From the NCBI RefSeq assembly GCF_003696215.1, contig NZ_RFFG01000025.1, positions 36,696 to 100,695 on the forward strand: a stretch of DNA of 64,000 nt. Direction: 5' to 3'. Under the pieces are notes generated by a model. It saw only the letters and a program-made list of their open reading frames with translations, searched no databases and was not told the DNA's origin. Shown in pieces: positions 25,695 to 33,944 of this stretch. Within the stretch, counting starts at the first letter, position 1; the number at the start of each line of letters is the position of its first letter. The DNA is from Actinomadura harenae (GTDB taxonomy: Bacteria; Actinomycetota; Actinomycetes; Streptosporangiales; Streptosporangiaceae). A program made the position numbers and the translations under genes.

Positions 25695-26627
25695 TCAGTC
25701 GGCAGGGGGTGTGGGGGAGCTGCGGAGCGTGCCGGACGGCGGGTTCGGGTCCCAGGGCGGGGTGCTGGCCGCTTCAGCGTCGTCCGAGTCGTCCTGAACG
25801 TCGGCCGAGGGGGTGTCCGCTGGGGGCGGCGCAGGAAGCGGCTCGTCTTTGGGAGACGGGTGGGTGGCGGCCTCGGTTTCGTCAGTGGGTTGGGGGTGTG
25901 GAGTGTGCTCAGGGGAAGGGACGTCCCTGGGGAGGGGCGTTTCCTCGGGGGTCGGGGCGGCCTTGGGGGTGTTCGGGGTGGGGCGGAGTTCGGGTTCGGA
26001 GGAGAGGGCGGTCGTGGGGTAGGGCTCGAAGGACGGGGGTGGGGGTGGTGGTGGCGTGTGCTGGGGCTCTTGGGGTGTGGGGGGTTCTGGGTGAGTGGCG
26101 GCGGTTGGGGGCGGTGGGAAGAGGTGTTCCAAAGGGGATTCGTGGGCGAGGGCCGGTGGGGGTTCGGGAGGGGTGGGGCTTGGGTGTGGCGGGGTGGGGG
26201 TGCGGAGTAGGCGGAGGGTGGTCAGCCACAGCCAGACACCGATGAGGAGCATGGCGTGCGGGGCCACGGCGACGGTGGCGCGGAGGGGCTTGGCGGGGAG
26301 TGAGGTGTAGCCCCAGACGGCGTGCTGGACGGTGATCCAGGAGAGGCCGGCCAGGAGGAGGAGCAGGAGCGTCCAGCGGAGGGCGCGGGTCCACCAGCGG
26401 GCGTGGCGGGACGCCAGCAGGGAGAGGAGGGTGAGGACGAGGAGGGCGTCGGCGGCGGCCGGGTAGACGGCCGACCAGCTGGCGGAGATGCGGCCCGCCT
26501 CGGCCAGGGTGCGCAGGACGTCCCAGGTCAGGGCGCATGCGGCCGTGGTCAGCAGGGTCACCAGGAGGGCGGCGCAGAAGGTGAGGAGGCGGCGCGGCAG
26601 GCGGGACGGGGGTGTTTCGGGCGGCAT
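25695..26627 (-). CDS. DUF2637-like membrane protein with proline-rich tail
   Basis: 310 residues from ATG 26627. Four membrane helices occupy residues ~10-140. The pattern LTFCAALLVTLLTTAACALTWDVL...ISASWSAVYPAAADALLVLTLLSLL...HAVWGYTSLPAKPL...VAVAPHAMLLIGVWLW is like DUF2637 proteins, some of which accompany conjugative elements and others of which are chromosomal. The remaining ~165 residues are a disordered cytoplasmic tail extremely rich in Pro, Thr and Glu, unlike any neighbour. The function is unknown. It lies between the uncharacterised protein and the divergent hmgA. Confidence 0.7.
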   Translation of the reverse strand: MPPETPPSRLPRRLLTFCAALLVTLLTTAACALTWDVLRTLAEAGRISASWSAVYPAAADALLVLTLLSLLASRHARWWTRALRWTLLLLLLAGLSWITVQHAVWGYTSLPAKPLRATVAVAPHAMLLIGVWLWLTTLRLLRTPTPPHPSPTPPEPPPALAHESPLEHLFPPPPTAATHPEPPTPQEPQHTPPPPPPPSFEPYPTTALSSEPELRPTPNTPKAAPTPEETPLPRDVPSPEHTPHPQPTDETEAATHPSPKDEPLPAPPPADTPSADVQDDSDDAEAASTPPWDPNPPSGTLRSSPTPPAD

Positions 26628-26724
26628 TACGGCTCGCGGTTCCGGGGGAGGGGACGGGCGGGCCCACACTAACCAGGACGTGTGCGGCACGCGGGGACCG
26701 GGTGTGCTGCGTCCGAAACGGGTC

Positions 26725-26756
26725 GGGACGTACGGTGTTGGTGACGATGACGTCCC
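26725..26756. promoter_or_regulatory. Inverted repeat upstream of hmgA
   Basis: GGGACGT (26725-26731) and ACGTCCC (26750-26756) form a 7-base inverted repeat with an 18-base spacer, ending 15 bases before the hmgA start and just ahead of its GGAGG. It could be the operator of a homogentisate-responsive regulator, which is not encoded in the cluster itself. Confidence 0.35.
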
Positions 26757-26771
26757 CTACTGGAGGCAGTA

Positions 26772-27962
26772 ATGCCGTACTACCGGGTCGTGGGTGAGGT
26801 TCCACGCAAGCGTCACGTGCAGTTCCGCCGTCCGGACGGCGGTCTCTACGCCGAAGAGCTGATGGGCGAGGAGGGGTTCTCCTCCGATTCCAGCCTGCTG
26901 TATCACCGGTACGCGCCGACGGCGATCATCAAGAGTGAGGGGCTGGACGACACGGCCGTGGCGGAGGGGCTCGCCCCGAATCATCCGCTCCAGCCGCGCG
27001 GCTACCGCACCCAGGATCTTCCGGTCGGCGGGGATCTGGTGCTCGGACGGCAGGTCCTGTTCGGCAACCAGGACGTGCGGATGTCGTTCGTGGCCTCGTC
27101 CGGCGGACCCAGCGAGTTGTACCGGAACTCGGTGGGCGCGGAGGTCGTCTACGTCCAGACGGGCCGGGCGAGGTTCGAGTCGACGTACGGCGCGCTGGAC
27201 GTCGGTGAGGGCGACTACGTGGTGATCCCGACCGGGACGATCCACCGATGGGTGCCCCAGGACGGTGAGACGGTCCGGGCACTCGTGATCGAGGCGAGCG
27301 GCCATGTCCGTCCGCCCAAGAGGTATCTGTCGCAGTTCGGGCAGTTCCTGGAGCACGCGCCCTACAGCGAGCGCGACCTGCGTGCCCCCGCCGAGCCCTT
27401 GCAGATGGAGGGCGGCGAGGTACCGGTCATCGTGCGCACGCGCGGGGGACTGTCCAGGCTGACGTACCTGAACCATCCGTTCGACGTGGTCGGCTGGGAC
27501 GGCTACCTGTACCCGTACGTGTTCAACATCCACGACTTCGAGCCCATCGTGAAGCGGACCCACGCGCCGCCTCCCGTCCACCAGACGTTCGAGGGGCCGA
27601 ACTTCGTGATCTGCTCGTTCTGTCCGCGTCCGCTGGACTTCCATGAGGAGGCCGTGCCGATTCCGTACAACCACCACAACGTGGACTCGGACGAGATGAT
27701 GTTCTACGTCGGCGGCGACTACACGGCGCGGAGGGGTTCGGGCATCGGGGTCGGCTCGATCTCGCTGCATCCGGCCGGGTTCACGCACGGGCCGCAGCCG
27801 GGCGCGGTGGAGGCGGTGATCGACGCGGTGAAGCAGGGACACGACCGTTCCACCGAACTGGCCGTCATGATCGACACGTTCCGTCCGCTGGACCTCGGGC
27901 CGGCCGCGCGCCGCTGCGAGGACCCCGAATACGCCTGGACCTGGGCCCGCACCGCCACCTGA
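26772..27962 (+). CDS. hmgA: Homogentisate 1,2-dioxygenase
   Basis: 396 residues, GGAGG upstream. It opens the ring of homogentisate to maleylacetoacetate using non-haem Fe(II). The iron site is visible: YNHHNVDSDEMMFYVGGDY near residue 300 (His and Glu ligands) and LHPAGFTHGPQPG near residue 335 (second His). The N-terminal half has the cupin strand GDYVVIPTGTIHRWVP. It is shorter than the ~435-residue Pseudomonas/human form, as is usual for the actinobacterial branch. With fahA it covers two of the three steps; the maleylacetoacetate isomerase and the hydroxyphenylpyruvate dioxygenase are not in the window. Confidence 0.94.
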   Translation: MPYYRVVGEVPRKRHVQFRRPDGGLYAEELMGEEGFSSDSSLLYHRYAPTAIIKSEGLDDTAVAEGLAPNHPLQPRGYRTQDLPVGGDLVLGRQVLFGNQDVRMSFVASSGGPSELYRNSVGAEVVYVQTGRARFESTYGALDVGEGDYVVIPTGTIHRWVPQDGETVRALVIEASGHVRPPKRYLSQFGQFLEHAPYSERDLRAPAEPLQMEGGEVPVIVRTRGGLSRLTYLNHPFDVVGWDGYLYPYVFNIHDFEPIVKRTHAPPPVHQTFEGPNFVICSFCPRPLDFHEEAVPIPYNHHNVDSDEMMFYVGGDYTARRGSGIGVGSISLHPAGFTHGPQPGAVEAVIDAVKQGHDRSTELAVMIDTFRPLDLGPAARRCEDPEYAWTWARTAT

Positions 27963-28079
27963 TCCGGCCGCCCCGGCCGCCGGCCCCGAGGCGGGGCGAC
28001 GGGGGTGCGGCGGGGCGGTGAGGGGGAAATGGCGTGCGGTGGTGATTTTCTTCGATCCCGGTGGGGTAATCGGTACTTT

Positions 28080-28853
28080 GTGCCATTCCCTCGTCCGGTG
28101 CTGGACCGAGCGGCCTCCCACGGCCTCGGTGTGCCGGTCCGGGTGTTCGACGCCCGGATCGGCCGCCGCCGCGCGGTCGCCTGGCTGGTGCTGCTCGGAC
28201 TCGCCGTTCTCGTGCTCGCCCCCGCGTCCGTCCTGTACCTCCGGGCGGGACGTTTCTGGATCGGAGTGCTCGCGGCGTCCGTCGGCATTGCCTACCTGGC
28301 AGTCGGGGTGCGGATCCTCGTGCGCGCGGGGTTGCGGGAGCATCGGCCCGTCGTCTACCTGTTCGGAGGCGGCCTGGTCTACGCCGGGACGGGACGGGCG
28401 GTGGCCTACCGCTGGGACGACCTGTCCGCCGTGACCGTCGCCGGCGTCCGCAGCGGGCAGCGGGGACGGACGCGGTGGCGCTTCACCGTGACCGCCGAGG
28501 GCGGCCGCGATCTGCCGATGGACGACCGGCTGCCGGACGTGCGGCGGCTCGGCGACGTCGTCGTCGCGGAGGTCACGGCCCGTGTCGTCCCGCGGCTGGC
28601 GGCGACGGTGCGGAGCGGCGGGACGGCCCGCCTCGGGGCGTTCGAGATCGGCCCGGACGGGATCGCCAAGGACGACCGGCTGGTGCCGTGGCCCGCGATC
28701 CGCGACGTGAGCATGGCGAACGGCCTGGTCCGGGTGGACGCGGCAGGCGGCGTCCAGGAGCTGATCGCGCTCGCCGCCCACACGCCCAACGCGGTGGCGC
28801 TCGTGGAGCTCTGCGCGCGCGTCGCCGTGGCCCGCGACCGCCCCGTCCGCTGA
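28080..28853 (+). CDS. Membrane protein with PH-like cytoplasmic domain (DUF6585-like)
   Basis: 257 residues if started at GTG 28080; an ATG at 28029 (AGGGGG three bases upstream) would add 17 residues. Two membrane helices form a hairpin at about residues 28-80 (AVAWLVLLGLAVLVLAPASVLYL, then GVLAASVGIAYLAVGV). The rest is a beta-rich domain with repeated VYLFGGGLVYAGTGRAVAYRWDDLSAVTV and FEIGPDGIAKDDRLVPWPAIRDVSM units, the look of DUF6585/PH-domain-like proteins. The function is unknown. Its last two codons and stop (CGTCCGCTGA) are the first unit of the minisatellite that follows. Confidence 0.6.
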   Translation: MPFPRPVLDRAASHGLGVPVRVFDARIGRRRAVAWLVLLGLAVLVLAPASVLYLRAGRFWIGVLAASVGIAYLAVGVRILVRAGLREHRPVVYLFGGGLVYAGTGRAVAYRWDDLSAVTVAGVRSGQRGRTRWRFTVTAEGGRDLPMDDRLPDVRRLGDVVVAEVTARVVPRLAATVRSGGTARLGAFEIGPDGIAKDDRLVPWPAIRDVSMANGLVRVDAAGGVQELIALAAHTPNAVALVELCARVAVARDRPVR

Positions 28854-28998
28854 CACGCCTCCCGCCCTCGTCCGCTGACGGGCCTCCCGCCCCGTCCGTT
28901 CACGGCCCCCGCTCCGTCCGCTCACAGGCCCCCGTTCCGTCCGTTCACAGGCCCCCGCTCCGTCCGTTCACGGGCCTCGCGGGCCGTCCGTTGACGGC
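28843..28998. repeat. Minisatellite of ~23-base units starting at the upstream stop codon
   Basis: About seven head-to-tail imperfect copies, 22-25 bases each, of the form CCGTCCGTTCACAGGCCCCC(GCT), beginning at the 3' end of the preceding gene. The first two copies read CGTCCGCTGA, carrying the gene's stop; later copies drift to GTTCAC or GCTCAC. There is no spacer structure, so it is not CRISPR. Confidence 0.85.
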
Positions 28999-29000
28999 TC

Positions 29001-29080
29001 GGGTGTTCGGCGGTGGGTGCGGGCGTTCGGCGGTGGGTGCGGGCGTTCGGCGGTGGGTGCGGGCGTTCGGCGGTGGGGCT
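29001..29080. repeat. Four 20-base tandem repeats upstream of cysS
   Basis: Units GGGCGTTCGGCGGTGGGTGC at 29001, 29021, 29041 and 29061. The second and third are identical, the first has one change and the last ends GGGCT. The array directly follows the 23-base minisatellite; together they fill most of the 414-base gap before cysS. Nothing else is seen in the gap except AATAACC near 29254, a possible cysS -10 region. Confidence 0.9.
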
Positions 29081-29267
29081 CCCGGGGGTGCGGGGAGCGG
29101 GCTCTGGAACGTTCCGTGATGTTCGTGGGCCGTTCGGTGACGTACTTGGGGCGTCCGGTGACGAGGCCCAGACCGTGCGCGTTCGCCGGGCGGGATTCGG
29201 CCCAGAAGTGGCGGAGAAAGGGCGCCGGAGGCCTGCCACGTCCCGGACGATCCAATAACCTTGGGGC

Positions 29268-30662
29268 GTGAGCCTGCGCCTTTACGACACCAGCACCCGT
29301 ACCGTCCGCACGTTCGAGCCCCTCCGAGAGGGTCGCGTGGGGATGTACGTGTGTGGTGCGACGCCGCAGGCCGCTCCGCACATCGGCCACCTGCGCTCGG
29401 GCGTCATCTACGACGTGCTGCTGCGCTGGCTGCGGGAGTCGGGCTACGAGGTGACCTTCGTCCGGAACGTCACCGACATCGACGACAAGATCATCGACGT
29501 GTCGGCGAGGACCGGCACGCCGTGGTTCGCGGTCGCCGAGGGCAACCAGCGGATCTTCGGCCGGGGCTACGACCTGCTCGGCTGCCTGCCGCCGACGATC
29601 GAGCCGCGCGCCACCGGGCACGTCCCGGAGATGATCAAGCTGATGCGGCGGCTGATCGAGGCCGGGCACGCGTACGCGTCCGGGGGCGACGTGTACTTCG
29701 ACGTGAACTCCTGGGCCGAGCACTACGGCGAGCTGTCGAACCAGCGGCTCGAGAACATGCGCACGCCCGAGGACGCCACGAACGAGGACGCCAAGCGCGA
29801 CTACCGCGACTTCGCGCTCTGGAAGGGCGCCAAGCCGGGCGAGCCCGCGTGGGAGACGCCCTGGGGCGACGGCCGTCCGGGCTGGCACCTGGAGTGCTCG
29901 GCGATGGCGACGATGTACCTCGGCGCGACGTTCGACATCCACGGCGGCGGCGTCGACCTGATCTTCCCGCACCACGAGAACGAGGTCGCCCAGTCCAAGG
30001 CGGCGGGCGACGGGTTCGCGCGCTACTGGATGCACAACGGGCTGCTCACCGTGGACGGCGAGAAGATGAGCAAGTCCATCGGCAACGTCGTGCTGCTGCC
30101 CGGCCTGCTCGACCGGGCGCGTCCCGTCGAGGTGCGGTACTACCTGGCGTCCGCGCACTACCGGTCGCTGATGGACTACAGCGACGCCGCGCTCGCCGAG
30201 GCCGTCGCCGCCTACCACCGCATCGAGGGGTTCGCGCGGCGCGCCGCCGAGGTCGCCGGGGCGGGCGAGCCCGGGCCGCTGCCGGACGCGTTCGTCCAGG
30301 CCATGGACGACGACCTGAGCATCCCGCAGGCGCTCGCGGTGGTGCACGAGACCGTCCGCGAGGGCAACAACGCGCTCGCCGCCGAGGACAAGGACGCGGT
30401 CCGGCGGCACCTGGCCGCGGTCCGGGCGATGACCGGCGTGCTCGGCCTCGACCCGCTGTCGGACCAGTGGGACGCCACGGCCGGCGACGACCTGACCCCG
30501 GTGGTGGAGGCCCTGATCAAGGTGGCCCTCGAGCAGCGGCAGGAGGCGCGCAAGCGCAAGGACTTCACCGCCGCCGACGCGATCCGCGACCGGCTCACCG
30601 AGGCCGGCGTCCTCGTCGAGGACACCCCCCACGGCCCCCGCTGGGACCTCAAACGCGACTGA
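29268..30662 (+). CDS. cysS: Cysteinyl-tRNA synthetase
   Basis: 464 residues from GTG 29268. It charges tRNA-Cys. Class I signatures are present: HIGH ([16 protein letters not shown], ~35) and KMSKS ([10 protein letters not shown], ~265). Zn-binding residues fall in [13 protein letters not shown] (WHLECSAMA) and the HHENE motif of [14 protein letters not shown]. The QDFSLW-equivalent reads [14 protein letters not shown]. The C-terminal DALR-type domain ends with [27 protein letters not shown]. It is the complete tRNA synthetase and not MshC, the related mycothiol enzyme, which lacks the C-terminal domains. rlmB follows after a 412-base gap. Confidence 0.96.
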   Translation: MSLRLYDTSTRTVRTFEPLREGRVGMYVCGATPQAAPHIGHLRSGVIYDVLLRWLRESGYEVTFVRNVTDIDDKIIDVSARTGTPWFAVAEGNQRIFGRGYDLLGCLPPTIEPRATGHVPEMIKLMRRLIEAGHAYASGGDVYFDVNSWAEHYGELSNQRLENMRTPEDATNEDAKRDYRDFALWKGAKPGEPAWETPWGDGRPGWHLECSAMATMYLGATFDIHGGGVDLIFPHHENEVAQSKAAGDGFARYWMHNGLLTVDGEKMSKSIGNVVLLPGLLDRARPVEVRYYLASAHYRSLMDYSDAALAEAVAAYHRIEGFARRAAEVAGAGEPGPLPDAFVQAMDDDLSIPQALAVVHETVREGNNALAAEDKDAVRRHLAAVRAMTGVLGLDPLSDQWDATAGDDLTPVVEALIKVALEQRQEARKRKDFTAADAIRDRLTEAGVLVEDTPHGPRWDLKRD

Positions 30663-30675
30663 CGTCCGACCGGAC

Positions 30676-30710
30676 CGAGGTGCGCCTCACCGTCATCGAG
30701 GCGCACCTCG
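30676..30710 (+). terminator. Hairpin after cysS
   Basis: Perfect 13-base stem CGAGGTGCGCCTC / GAGGCGCACCTCG with a 9-base loop, 13 bases after the cysS stop. There is no U-tract, which is common for actinobacterial hairpin terminators. Confidence 0.8.
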
Positions 30711-31074
30711 CCCGGCCCACCGCTCGCCTGGACGCGCCGGACGATCGTCCCAGGCCCTGACCTCGTCCTTTCCCGGCTCTGATCACCTGCCTCTCCGGGG
30801 CCTGACGACCAGCCTCTCCGGGCTTTGAGCGTCGGTCCTTCGGCCCTGGCGACGGCCTCTCCAGGGGCCGGACGTCAGGTGATCGGGGCGCCGTCGCCCG
30901 GTCGCCCGGGCTCTGCCGTCCGGCCTGTGGCGTGGGCAGGGGCGGACGGCACCTAAAATCAGAGGTTTGAGGGCGCGCGCGGAAATCCCCGCCGCGTCCG
31001 CGATCTGCGCCGCCCGACGCCACGAGGGCGTGCATTCCGCAAGCCGCTAACCGTCGCGAAGGGCGTAAACGATC
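30711..31074. promoter_or_regulatory. Gap before rlmB with promoter candidate
   Basis: 364 bases without a gene. Loosely repeated CCTCTCCGGGGCCTGA-like segments occur at 30790-30860. TAAAAT at 30954-30959 is a strong-looking -10 hexamer in this GC-rich context and would start a ~115-base rlmB leader. No -35 is evident. Confidence 0.5.
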
Positions 31075-32016
31075 ATGCCGAAGCGCAAGGGCAAGGGCCC
31101 GACCCCGAAGGCCGAGAACCGGCACTGGCACGGCAAGCGCCAGAAGGCGCGGGCCGTCAAGAGCTCCCGCCGCACCGGGACCGAGACGCTCGGCCCGGGC
31201 GGGGCGCGGGCCGCGCGGAAGACGGCCGCCGAGGCGGCCAAGACGGGCGGCCCGTCCTCGGGACGTCCGGCCGGGGCGCGCCGCGCGACCGGCGAGACGC
31301 CGGAGCTGGTCACCGGCCGCAACCCGGTGGTCGAGGCGCTGCGCGCCAAGGTCCCGGGGGCGGCGCTGTACGTGACCGAGGCGCGGGACGAGCGGATCCG
31401 GGAGGCGATCCAGATCGCCGCCGACCGGAACATCCCGCTGCTCGAGGCCGGGCGCGGCGAGCTCGACCGGCTCACCGACGGGGCCGTCCACCAGGGGATC
31501 GCGCTCCAGGTCAAGCCGTACCGGTACGCGCACCCGGACGACCTGCTCCGCGGCACCCGCCCGCTGATCGTCGCGCTGGACGGGATCACCGACCCGCGCA
31601 ACCTCGGCGCGATCGTCCGCAGCGCCGCCGCGTTCGGGGCGTCCGGCGTGGTGGTGCCGGAGCGGCGCGCGGCCGGGGTCACGGCGGGCGCGTGGAAGAC
31701 CTCCGCGGGGACGCTCGCGACCATCCCCGTCGCGCAGACGACCAACCTCGCCCGGCAGCTGAAGGCGTACCAGAAGGCGGGCTGCTTCGTCGCCGGGCTG
31801 GACGCCGAGGGCACCGTCCCGGTCGGCGACATGGAGATCGCGGACGGCCCGTTCGTGCTGGTCGTGGGCTCGGAGGGCAAGGGCATCGGCCGGCTGGTCG
31901 CGGAGACCTGCGACCAGCTCGTCACGATCCCGATGCCGGGTCAGGCCGAGTCGCTGAACGCGGGCGTCGCGGCCGGGGTCGCGCTCTACGAGGTGTCGCG
32001 CCGCCGCGCGTCCTGA
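31075..32016 (+). CDS. rlmB: 23S rRNA (guanosine 2251-2'-O)-methyltransferase
   Basis: 313 residues, SPOUT (TrmH) family. A basic ~75-residue N-terminal extension ([22 protein letters not shown]) precedes the substrate-binding domain ([18 protein letters not shown]). The SPOUT domain shows all three motifs: [40 protein letters not shown] and [23 protein letters not shown], forming the SAM-binding knot. It methylates the ribose of G2251 in the peptidyl-transferase loop. The cysS-rlmB order is common in actinobacteria; a separate promoter is likely here given the terminator after cysS. Confidence 0.92.
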   Translation: MPKRKGKGPTPKAENRHWHGKRQKARAVKSSRRTGTETLGPGGARAARKTAAEAAKTGGPSSGRPAGARRATGETPELVTGRNPVVEALRAKVPGAALYVTEARDERIREAIQIAADRNIPLLEAGRGELDRLTDGAVHQGIALQVKPYRYAHPDDLLRGTRPLIVALDGITDPRNLGAIVRSAAAFGASGVVVPERRAAGVTAGAWKTSAGTLATIPVAQTTNLARQLKAYQKAGCFVAGLDAEGTVPVGDMEIADGPFVLVVGSEGKGIGRLVAETCDQLVTIPMPGQAESLNAGVAAGVALYEVSRRRAS

Positions 32017-32123
32017 ACCGAGTGTCCTGAGTCGCGCGTCCTGAGCTGAGCGCCCTGAACGGTTCCGCCCGCGCGTCCTGGGTAACGTCGCTTCCGGCAT
32101 CACGGACGGAACCGGAGGTTTTC

Positions 32124-33071
32124 ATGGACAAGCGCGGTATCGGTGGACTGTCGGTCGGCGCCGTCGGCCTCGGCTGCATGGGGATGACCTTCGCCTACAC
32201 CGCGGGGGAACGGGACGACGCCGAGTCGGTCCGGGTGATCCACCGGGCGGTCGAGCTCGGCGCGACGCTGATCGACACCTCCGACGTGTACGGCCCGTTC
32301 ACCAACGAGGAGCTGGTCGGACGGGCGCTGCGGGGCCGCCGGGACGAGGTCGTCCTCGCCACCAAGGTGGGGCTGCGGATCCCGGAGGGCGAGGACAACC
32401 GGGCGATGTACCGGGACGGCAGTCCGGAGCACATCCGGGCCGCCGTCCGGGAGTCGCTGCGCCGCCTCGGCACCGACCACATCGACCTCTACTACCTGCA
32501 CCGGGTGGACGAGGACGTTCCGCTCGAGGAGAGCTGGGGCGCGCTCGCCGAACTGGTCGGGCAGGGCCTGGTCCGGAATCTCGGAATCTCGGACGTGCGG
32601 CCCGAGCAGGTCGCGGCGGCGCACGCGATCCACCCGGTCGCGGCCGTCCAGAACGAGTTGTCGCTGTGGACGCGGGACGACGAGGTCGTGGCCTGGACGG
32701 CCGAGAACGGCGTCGGGTTCGTCCCCTACTCGCCGCTCGGCCGCGGCTTCCTGACCGGCACGTTCACGTCGGCGGCGGACCTCGCCGAGGACGACTTCCG
32801 GCACCGGCTGCCGCGTTTCGCCGACGAGGCGCTGAAGGCGAACCTGGCGATCGTGGACCGGGTCCGCGCGGTCGCCGACCGGCACGGCGCGACGCCCGGC
32901 CAGGTCGCGATCGCCTGGACGCTGGCCCAGGGCGCCCATGTCGTGCCGATCCCCGGCACCAAGCGGGTGTCCCGGCTGGAGGAGAACTGCGGGGCCGCCG
33001 ACCTGGTCCTGACGGACGCCGACCTCGCCGAACTGGCCGAGGTCCCGCCGCCGGTCGGTACCCGGTACTGA
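32124..33071 (+). CDS. Aldo/keto reductase
   Basis: 315 residues, GGAGG nine bases upstream. It is a TIM-barrel NADPH-dependent oxidoreductase of the AKR13/YajO-like branch. The catalytic tetrad is visible: Asp and Tyr in LIDTSDVYGPFTNEELVG (~46-54), Lys in VLATKVGLRIP (~80) and His in LYYLHRVDEDVPLEESWGAL (~120). The cofactor loop appears near the C-terminus (VPIPGTKRVSRLEENCGAADLVLT). It stands alone between rlmB and tRNA-Thr. The substrate is unknown. Confidence 0.93.
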   Translation: MDKRGIGGLSVGAVGLGCMGMTFAYTAGERDDAESVRVIHRAVELGATLIDTSDVYGPFTNEELVGRALRGRRDEVVLATKVGLRIPEGEDNRAMYRDGSPEHIRAAVRESLRRLGTDHIDLYYLHRVDEDVPLEESWGALAELVGQGLVRNLGISDVRPEQVAAAHAIHPVAAVQNELSLWTRDDEVVAWTAENGVGFVPYSPLGRGFLTGTFTSAADLAEDDFRHRLPRFADEALKANLAIVDRVRAVADRHGATPGQVAIAWTLAQGAHVVPIPGTKRVSRLEENCGAADLVLTDADLAELAEVPPPVGTRY

Positions 33072-33165
33072 TCCGCTCCGCCGCGGCGCGTCCGGACGGG
33101 CGCGCCGGGGCGGCGTGAGCGGGGAAGCGCGGGCCCGCGGGTTCGACTACGATGCGGACGTACTC

Positions 33166-33238
33166 GCCAGCGTGGCTCAATTGGCAGAGCATCGGTCTTG
33201 TAAACCGAGGGTTAGGGGTTCAAGTCCCCTCGCTGGCT
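33166..33238 (+). tRNA. tRNA-Thr (anticodon TGT)
   Basis: All arms fold: acceptor GCCAGCG/CGCTGGC, D arm GCTC/GAGC, anticodon arm TCGGT-CTTGTAA-ACCGA giving anticodon TGT (reads ACA), and T arm AGGGG-TTCAAGT-CCCCT. Discriminator base is T; CCA is not encoded. TACGAT at 33148-33153 is a suitable -10 box. Confidence 0.96.
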
Positions 33239-33314
33239 CCCCGACGAGGCGTCCTCCGTCAGTGGAGGGCGCCTCGACGCGTTTCCGGCGGAGATCCGGT
33301 GGTCAGGACCGTGG

Positions 33315-33770
33315 TCAGGGGCGTGGCCAGGGGCGTCCGGAGAGGCGTTCGATGTCGGTGTTGAAGCGCTTGAGGAAGGTCGCGAAGGCGGCGACGTCCT
33401 CGGCGGACCAGTCGGCCATGACCTTGTCGAGTCCCTGGACGATCTCGTCGCGGCACTCGTCGAGGCGGTGCGCGCCCTCGGTGGTGAGGCGGAACTTGCG
33501 GGCGATGCCGCCGTCCGGGTCGGGGATCCGCTCCAGCAGGCCGGCCTTGACGAGCGCGGACGTCTGCCGGTTGAGGGTGGACTGGTCGAGCCCGAAGGCC
33601 TCGCTGAGCCGCCGGATCGTCATCGGCCCCTCGATCCGGACGCGGCTGAGCACGATGTAGGCGGCGCGCTCCAGGCCGCCGATCTCCGACTCGGGGCCGG
33701 ACGAGAGCATCGGGCGGTGGCGGCCGAGCAGCATGGTCTCGTACTCGACCAGGTCCGTCGGCTTCTGCAT
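33315..33770 (-). CDS. MarR family regulator of the divergent exporter
   Basis: 151 residues, a complete MarR domain: SEIGGLERAAYIVLSRVRIEGPMTIRRLSEAFGLDQSTLNRQTSALVKAGLLER is the helix-turn-helix core and PDGGIARKFRLTTEGAHRL the wing. It is divergent from a 14-helix MFS exporter over a 174-base gap rich in TGCA-type repeats, the classic arrangement in which the regulator represses exporter and itself until a toxic ligand binds. Its stop faces tRNA-Thr, 77 bases away. Confidence 0.92.
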   Translation of the reverse strand: MQKPTDLVEYETMLLGRHRPMLSSGPESEIGGLERAAYIVLSRVRIEGPMTIRRLSEAFGLDQSTLNRQTSALVKAGLLERIPDPDGGIARKFRLTTEGAHRLDECRDEIVQGLDKVMADWSAEDVAAFATFLKRFNTDIERLSGRPWPRP

Positions 33771-33850
33771 GGCGTTCTCGGCGTCCTTCCATGGGCGGGG
33801 TCCCGGCTGGCTCCATCCCTACCACACGGGATCGGGCCGCACCTTCGTGG

Positions 33851-33906
33851 CGTGCACGGCGCATGCTTTGTGCATTGTACATATCGTGTGTATCGTGCAC
33901 ATGCAG
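33851..33906. promoter_or_regulatory. Divergent promoter/operator of the marR-MFS pair
   Basis: An AT-rich island with overlapping symmetric elements (GTGCAC, GCATGC, TGTGCA, GTACAT, GTGCACATGCA). A -35/-10 pair for the exporter is TTGTGC (33868-33873), 17 bases, TATCGT (33891-33896). A TGTGTATCGTGCA element inside it resembles one upstream of the MarR gene that starts at 44212. Confidence 0.6.
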
Positions 33907-33944
33907 CTCACCCCGCAGCTCACCCCGACCAAGAGGAGAACGTG

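Noticed and set aside
25695..26627. Integrated conjugative element marked by a DUF2637-like protein
   Set aside because: There is no integrase, replication, Tra or att sequence, and tRNA-Thr at 33 kb has no adjacent integrase or repeat of its 3' end.
28843..29080. CRISPR array
   Set aside because: Repeats are contiguous and drifting, with no constant-length unique spacers and no cas genes, so these are minisatellites.
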